From assembly GCA_946545675.1 (NCBI GenBank), contig CAMNNR010000039.1:1-9129 (forward strand): 9,129 nt of DNA, read 5' to 3'. Made by a program: the position numbers and the translations under genes. Source of the DNA: an uncultured Thermoplasmata archaeon. GTDB lineage: Archaea > Thermoplasmatota > Thermoplasmata > Methanomassiliicoccales > Methanomethylophilaceae. Shown here piece by piece: positions 5,683 to 9,129 of the stretch (positions are counted from its first letter, which is position 1; every line of letters starts with the position of its first letter). Under the pieces are notes generated by a model. That model was given only the letters and a program-made list of their open reading frames with translations. It was not told where the DNA came from and searched no databases.

Positions 5683-5693
5683 AACTCACTCTT
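5675..5693. terminator. Inverted repeat spanning two convergent stop codons
   Basis: AAGAGTGA and TCACTCTT form a perfect 8-bp stem around an AAC loop. The left arm ends with the TGA stop of the HAD gene, and the right arm begins with the complement of the TGA stop of the Zn-ribbon gene. With only 3 nt between the two genes, this is the only place for a shared transcript end. No T run follows on either side, so the terminator role is inferred. Confidence 0.45.
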
Positions 5694-6372
5694 CATCGAG
5701 GTCCATGACCGCTTCGTCGGCGAACTCGAGCTGTTCCTCGTCCGCGAAGTCGTCGTCCATGGGAGTGGTGCTGCCGTCCCTGTGCCTGATCTTCGCATAG
5801 ATGCGGACGATGTCCCTGGCCTCCACGGTACCCTTACGCCTGAGCTTATCCTTGGTCTTGATGGCATGAATGACGCAGTCCCAGAGGTCGAAATGCATGA
5901 GCATTCCGATGGTGAATTCGTCATCGGGCTCCGCCTCGCAGATCATGGGATAGGTCTTCTTGTAATCGTTGACGGAGACCTTGACGTTGAGGGTCCCGTA
6001 ATACTTCACCCACAGTGCCTTGATCTCGGTGGCGGGTGCCTTCTTCCTGCGGCTGCCGTCGGGAAGCTCGATGTAGGTGACCTGCACGTGCATCCCGTCG
6101 TCGAGGTCGAACTCGTCTCCCACGGAAACGATCTCGTCCTCACGGAGTTTGGTGGATGTTGTCTCGGTGATGTCCTCGTCCGAAACAAGGACCTTGACGT
6201 CGAATTCCTTGGGAAGCCTGATGACGCCGGTGAAGATACGTCCGCATTCGGTGCACTGGAAGGTGCCATTCACATTGGACTTTCCCATCTTGGCCTTGAG
6301 GATCTTGTGTTCGGTCATGTCCTCGCAGTCGGGGCACATGTTGATTATCGTATCAGGAAGTTCTTCGGACAT
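5686..6372 (-). CDS. Archaeal Zn-ribbon protein, HVO_0476/COG1326 type
   Basis: This 228-residue protein has an N-terminal zinc ribbon: CPDC at residues 13-16 and CTEC at 40-43, followed by GRIFTG. The rest is a conserved archaeal body with strands such as DIVRIYAKIRHRDG and ALWVKYYGTLNVKVSV, ending in an acidic tail (DDDFADEEQLEFADEAVM and further). It resembles the uncharacterised archaeal Zn-finger family COG1326; a nucleic-acid or translation-related role is commonly supposed but not shown. I chose ATG 6372 because GGTGA stands 5 nt upstream; TTG 6384, GTG 6381 and ATG 6378 are also in frame but overlap that site. Its TATA box is at 6432-6438, so it has a leader of about 36 nt containing a GC hairpin, unlike its leaderless neighbours. 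It lies downstream of the MBL-fold gene on the same strand. Confidence 0.87.
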   Translation of the reverse strand: MSEELPDTIINMCPDCEDMTEHKILKAKMGKSNVNGTFQCTECGRIFTGVIRLPKEFDVKVLVSDEDITETTSTKLREDEIVSVGDEFDLDDGMHVQVTYIELPDGSRRKKAPATEIKALWVKYYGTLNVKVSVNDYKKTYPMICEAEPDDEFTIGMLMHFDLWDCVIHAIKTKDKLRRKGTVEARDIVRIYAKIRHRDGSTTPMDDDFADEEQLEFADEAVMDLDEE

Positions 6373-6377
6373 TTTCA

Positions 6378-6401
6378 TCACCAACCGCGGACATCCCGCG
6401 G
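6378..6401 (-). promoter_or_regulatory. Leader hairpin and ribosome binding site of the Zn-ribbon gene
   Basis: In the predicted leader, two copies of CCGCGG (6385-6390 and 6396-6401) pair around a 5-nt loop. The GGTGA ribosome binding site (6378-6382) begins 2 nt downstream of the stem. Each copy is itself palindromic, so on DNA the pair is both a direct and an inverted repeat. It may set ribosome access or bind a regulator. Confidence 0.45.
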
Positions 6402-6431
6402 ACTCTTTCTACGTGTTGTATGGTATCCCGC

Positions 6432-6438
6432 TTATAAA
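6432..6438 (-). promoter_or_regulatory. TATA box of the Zn-ribbon gene
   Basis: TTTATAA on the minus strand lies 1 nt past the stop codon of the MBL-fold gene. Transcription would start near 6408, giving the Zn-ribbon gene its own promoter. Confidence 0.65.
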
Positions 6439-6439
6439 C

Positions 6440-7021
6440 TTAGTGCGCGATGAACGGCTGATCGTGGCCAGGGACTATGACATCGGCGAATGCGACGATC
6501 TTCTTCATGCTCTCCATTGCCTGTCCGGGATCTACGTTAAGCTTTGGCGGGACGTTCTTGGTGTAATTGTCCTTCAGGGGGATGGCGTCACCGACTATCG
6601 CATAATGCCTGTCGGCATCGACGAACACGCTGACCGAACCTGGGGAATGACCTGGGGTGGGGACGATGCATACCCCCTTGGCTATCTCTGTTTCTTTATC
6701 GATCCTCACTGCATCTGGCACATCGCATTCCTCATCCTTATGGATGTACACCTTCGCCTTCTTGAACATCCCGTTGTTCCCGATATGGTCGGAATGACCG
6801 TGGGTCAGGATCAGGATATCCACGTCCTCGGGGAAGACCTTACCGATCTGCTTCAGCGAGGTCTTGATGGCGGGTTTCATGAATCCGCTGCTCGTATCCA
6901 CCACGATGTTGTGATCGCCAGTCCTGATCAGGGTCGATGTGGACCAGGTCTCCTCGCATATGACGGAGCCGTCCTCGTTACGCTCCAGATGGCCGATCAC
7001 CAGGATGTCGATGGAATTCAT
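6440..7021 (-). CDS. Metallo-beta-lactamase-fold hydrolase
   Basis: This 193-residue MBL-fold protein has the complete set of metal ligands: THGHSDH (H74, H76, D78, H79), PGH (H125), GD (D145) and PGHDQP (H186), plus the early VDTSSG (D42). It should therefore bind two metal ions and hydrolyse an ester, thioester or phosphodiester bond. It is a compact single-domain form without rubredoxin, flavodoxin or beta-CASP additions. MBLAC1-like and glyoxalase II-like enzymes have a similar layout; the substrate cannot be read from sequence. I start at ATG 7021: the frame is open to 7063, but that extension would contain the TATA box. No Shine-Dalgarno site is seen; the TATA box is about 25 nt upstream, so it is leaderless. 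It is the only gene here with a TAA stop. It is divergent from the methyltransferase gene. Confidence 0.92.
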   Translation of the reverse strand: MNSIDILVIGHLERNEDGSVICEETWSTSTLIRTGDHNIVVDTSSGFMKPAIKTSLKQIGKVFPEDVDILILTHGHSDHIGNNGMFKKAKVYIHKDEECDVPDAVRIDKETEIAKGVCIVPTPGHSPGSVSVFVDADRHYAIVGDAIPLKDNYTKNVPPKLNVDPGQAMESMKKIVAFADVIVPGHDQPFIAH

Positions 7022-7040
7022 GATGCGGTATTGACACACA

Positions 7041-7050
7041 GGTTTAAACC
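7041..7050. promoter_or_regulatory. Shared palindromic TATA box (MBL gene / methyltransferase)
   Basis: GGTTTAAACC is a perfect 10-bp palindrome centred at 7045.5. It is 26.5 nt before the GTG start at 7072 on the plus strand and 24.5 nt before the ATG at 7021 on the minus strand. It is the only TATA-like element in the 50-nt gap, and neither gene has a Shine-Dalgarno site. Confidence 0.6.
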
Positions 7051-7071
7051 GATTTACGGACATGCGTAAAC

Positions 7072-7638
7072 GTGGAGTACAGACCGGACCTCAAAATCGC
7101 CTCCGACAAAGAGGTTTACCCCCCTTCCGACGACAGTATCCTCCTCATCGAATCGTTGGATATCCGCAGCGGTGAGAGGATTCTGGAGATAGGTTCCGGT
7201 TCCGGAGTCGTGTCCATACACTGTGTACTGAACGGCGGGAACGTGATGTGCGGAGACATTAATGCACATGCGGCCAAGCTCACCTGCCGCAACGCGGGAC
7301 TCAACGGGGTCGTCCTGAAGGTTCGTGTGACCGATCTGTTCTCGTCCTTCCCGGAAAAATTCGACACCGTGATTTTCAACCTACCCTACCTGCCTGTGCA
7401 GGAAGAGGGCGAATTGGCCAAAGCCTGGTCCGGCGGAGAGGACGGACTCGGACCGTTACCTGACCTCCTGGCACAGTGTCCTGAACATCTGTTTGAGAAC
7501 GGCCGTCTGGTAGTCGTCGTATCGTCACTGATGGACCAGGAGAAGCTGAATGCCCTGCTGAAATCCTATGAAGTCAGGACGCTCGGGGAGCTCAAACTGT
7601 TCTTCGAAGTCCTCCGTGTCCTGGAGATAAGATTCTGA
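7072..7638 (+). CDS. HemK2/Mtq2-type protein glutamine methyltransferase
   Basis: This 188-residue SAM-dependent methyltransferase resembles archaeal HemK2/Mtq2 (N6AMT1 family), which methylates the glutamine of the GGQ motif of release factor aRF1. Seen: VYPPSDDSILLIE (15-27), SAM motif I LEIGSGSG (38-45), the acidic GDIN (61-64), the catalytic-pocket motif FNLPYLP (102-108) and GGEDGLGPLPDLL (121-133). The usual pocket is N-P-P-Y; here it is N-L-P-Y, keeping the Asn and Tyr. It lacks the N-terminal domain of bacterial PrmC, as expected for the archaeal/eukaryotic form. The partner Trm112 is not in this window. The start is GTG at 7072: an in-frame stop lies at 7045-7047, no other start intervenes, and a TATA box is 26.5 nt upstream (leaderless). 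It ends in TGA before a strong hairpin terminator. Confidence 0.9.
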   Translation: MEYRPDLKIASDKEVYPPSDDSILLIESLDIRSGERILEIGSGSGVVSIHCVLNGGNVMCGDINAHAAKLTCRNAGLNGVVLKVRVTDLFSSFPEKFDTVIFNLPYLPVQEEGELAKAWSGGEDGLGPLPDLLAQCPEHLFENGRLVVVVSSLMDQEKLNALLKSYEVRTLGELKLFFEVLRVLEIRF

Positions 7639-7642
7639 GAAA

Positions 7643-7671
7643 CCCGTGGCCGGAGCCACGGGAATAATTTT
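7643..7671. terminator. Bidirectional hairpin terminator
   Basis: CCCGTGGC (7643-7650) and GCCACGGG (7655-7662) form a perfect 8-bp stem around a CGGA tetraloop. On the plus strand an AT-rich tail with TTTT (7668-7671) follows; on the minus strand TTT (7642-7640) follows. It lies in the 32-nt gap between the methyltransferase gene and gatE, which converge. Confidence 0.7.
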
Positions 7672-9129
7672 CACTGACCCAGAAGTTTCTTGATGGCGGT
7701 GGTGAGGAGCTCGTTGGCCTGCTTGCCGTCGATCTTTCCCCTGAGAGCACCCATGACGGGGCCCATGAGTCCGCCGATGGCACCCATGCCTTTCTCGCGC
7801 ACGAAGTCCGCACGCTCGTTGACGATCTTCTCGATGATTGCCGCAGCCTCTCCCGCATCAACTGCGGAAAGGCCGAGCTTCTTGACAGTGGTCTCGAGGT
7901 CGGTTCCCTTCGCCATCTCCTTGAGGATGACGGGGATGGCTTCCTTGGCGAACTTGTTGGCCTTGAGTCCGGAGAACACCGCATATAGGTCATCGTAGGT
8001 GAAGAGGTCCACGTCGATGCCTTCGTGCTCGAGCTCCTGGAAGGTGTTCTGGAAGGTGGTGGCCGCCACGGATGCGAGGTCGAACTCACTGGCGATCTGA
8101 CAGAACAGGTCGTCGCGGCTCTGCCTGACGATCTGGTGGGCCTGCTGTGCGTTGATTCCGTAATCCTTCACGAGACGTGCCTCGATCTGCTCGGGGAACT
8201 CGGGGAGGTTGTTCCTGATGCGTTCCAGCCTGACCTTGGGTATGGGAGTGGGAGGGACATCGGTCTCAGGATACATCCTGGCTGCTCCGGGCAGAGGCCT
8301 GGAGTACCTGGTGGTACCGTCGGGCAGGGGATCCCTGGTCTCCTCGGGTACGCCTTCGATGGCGGTGTTTGCCCTTCCAACCGCCAATTTGAGTGCTGCG
8401 GTCGCTTTCTTCTCGGGGGCGGCGCAGATGACGAAGGCATCGTGTTCGCCGGTCATTCCGAGGAACTGCCTGAGCTTGTCGACGTAATCCTGCTCGATAC
8501 CGTAGTTGGGGAGTTCGTCGGAGTGGAAGATCCCCTTCACACCGACTGTGCGTGCGTACTGTGCCATCTCGGAACCGAGCCTGAGAGTCTTGTTGTCGCC
8601 GTTCATGACTCCCGCGAATCCGGGGAGTTTTGCTGCCAGTACACGGCCTTTGTCCTTCAGTGCGCCCGCGATGACCTTGGCGGGGCAGTCCTTGAAGATA
8701 TCGGTGACGTCGACGGTCTCGATCTCTACAGGCTTGGTTCCCCTCTCCTTGAGGATGTCCCTGACCCTGACGAGCATCTTCTGCCTCTTGACCTCGTTGG
8801 ATACGAAGTCGGGGAGGAGCCTGAGCTCCTGCACTCCCTTGATCTCGATACGTGCTCCCTCAGGGATGGAGATGTTCAGGTCCTCCCTGATGGTTCCGAG
8901 TCCCCTCTTGACCCTCTTGGTGGCCCTGAGCAGAGAACCGATGCGCGAAGCGACCTCGAGTACCTCCTCGGGAGTCCTCATGTCAGGTGCGGTGGCGACC
9001 TCGATGAGGGGGATTCCGAGACGGTCGGTCCTCCAGGTGACTTCATCCGCGGTGGTCTCGATCTTACGGCAGGCGTCCTCCTCCAGACAGACGGAGAGGA
9101 TACCTACTTTCTTGCCGATGGCATCGATG
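7671..9129 (-). CDS. gatE: Glu-tRNA(Gln) amidotransferase subunit GatE (partial, N-terminus missing)
   Basis: GatE is the archaea-specific partner of GatD. It binds misacylated Glu-tRNA(Gln), activates the glutamate by phosphorylation and transfers ammonia to form Gln-tRNA(Gln). The window holds the last 485-odd codons; the frame stays open to the right edge, so ATG 8981 is an internal methionine, not the start. About a quarter of the roughly 620-residue family length is missing. Visible: the GatB/E cradle motif DRLGIPLIEVATAPDM just before 8981, the GAD insertion domain that separates GatE from GatB (roughly 8660-8280, including GEHDAFVICAAPEKKATAAL), RPLPGAARMYPETDVPPTPI, and a helical YqeY-like tRNA-binding tail (about 8130-7680). 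The gene ends in TGA at the shared terminator. gatD may lie off the edge; this cannot be seen. Confidence 0.97.
   Translation of the reverse strand, partial: IDAIGKKVGILSVCLEEDACRKIETTADEVTWRTDRLGIPLIEVATAPDMRTPEEVLEVASRIGSLLRATKRVKRGLGTIREDLNISIPEGARIEIKGVQELRLLPDFVSNEVKRQKMLVRVRDILKERGTKPVEIETVDVTDIFKDCPAKVIAGALKDKGRVLAAKLPGFAGVMNGDNKTLRLGSEMAQYARTVGVKGIFHSDELPNYGIEQDYVDKLRQFLGMTGEHDAFVICAAPEKKATAALKLAVGRANTAIEGVPEETRDPLPDGTTRYSRPLPGAARMYPETDVPPTPIPKVRLERIRNNLPEFPEQIEARLVKDYGINAQQAHQIVRQSRDDLFCQIASEFDLASVAATTFQNTFQELEHEGIDVDLFTYDDLYAVFSGLKANKFAKEAIPVILKEMAKGTDLETTVKKLGLSAVDAGEAAAIIEKIVNERADFVREKGMGAIGGLMGPVMGALRGKIDGKQANELLTTAIKKLLGQ

Noticed and set aside
7022..7063. Start of the MBL-fold protein at 7063
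   Set aside because: The extra 14 residues span the TATA palindrome and are not part of the MBL fold; ATG 7021 fits a leaderless transcript.
6077..7069. Plus-strand open frame (330 codons) across the Zn-ribbon and MBL-fold genes
   Set aside because: It runs antisense through two recognisable genes and the promoter between them, and its product has no recognisable domain.
8979..8981. ATG 8981 as the start of gatE
   Set aside because: The frame continues to the window edge with conserved GatE sequence (DRLGIPLIEVATAPD) before this methionine.
1..9129. Defence island, prophage, IS element or integrated element near the tRNA genes
   Set aside because: Both tRNAs are intact with ordinary flanks. 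I saw no integrase, transposase, att-like duplication of a tRNA end, or spacer-repeat array.

Overview
The window reads as archaeal chromosome, most likely from the Thermoplasmatota and plausibly Methanomassiliicoccales (Methanomethylophilaceae-like). The domain call is firm: it rests on GatE (the archaea-specific tRNA-Gln amidotransferase subunit), ribosomal protein S17e, an archaeal NFACT/RqcH, an archaeal Zn-ribbon protein of the COG1326 type, and TATA boxes about 25-27 nt upstream of start codons with no Shine-Dalgarno site (leaderless genes). The order-level call is an inference from the gene mix, moderately high GC, and stop usage: ten TGA, one TAA and no TAG in eleven genes, as expected where TAG is reserved for pyrrolysine.

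Layout. 1-240: a tRNA-Thr(GGT) gene on the minus strand and a promoter region divergent to it. 241-2605, plus strand: a small YbjQ/UPF0145-type protein, then rqcH, the ribosome quality-control factor. 2606-4967, minus strand: tRNA-Arg(GCG), rps17e, the tightly coupled pair TraB-like protein-thyX, and a MORN-repeat protein. A symmetric promoter at 4988-5005 separates the MORN gene from a plus-strand HAD phosphatase (5026-5682). That gene meets a minus-strand Zn-ribbon gene (5686-6372) tail to tail with only 3 nt between stop codons. Next is a minus-strand metallo-beta-lactamase-fold gene (6440-7021), which shares a palindromic TATA box (7041-7050) with a plus-strand HemK2/Mtq2-type methyltransferase (7072-7638). 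The last intergenic gap holds a hairpin terminator between the methyltransferase and gatE, which runs off the right edge.

The genes are mainly housekeeping with a translation theme: two tRNAs, S17e, RqcH (stalled-chain tagging), a predicted release-factor methyltransferase and GatE (Gln-tRNA synthesis), plus thyX for dTMP synthesis. They form short independent units rather than one operon; the only clear coupling is TraB-like/thyX. I found no IS element, CRISPR array, prophage or defence system. The points most worth a second look are the two compact divergent promoters, the inverted repeat built over two stop codons, the MORN protein in an archaeon, and the cysteine-rich tail of ThyX. I do not see convincing evidence for an undescribed multi-gene system.
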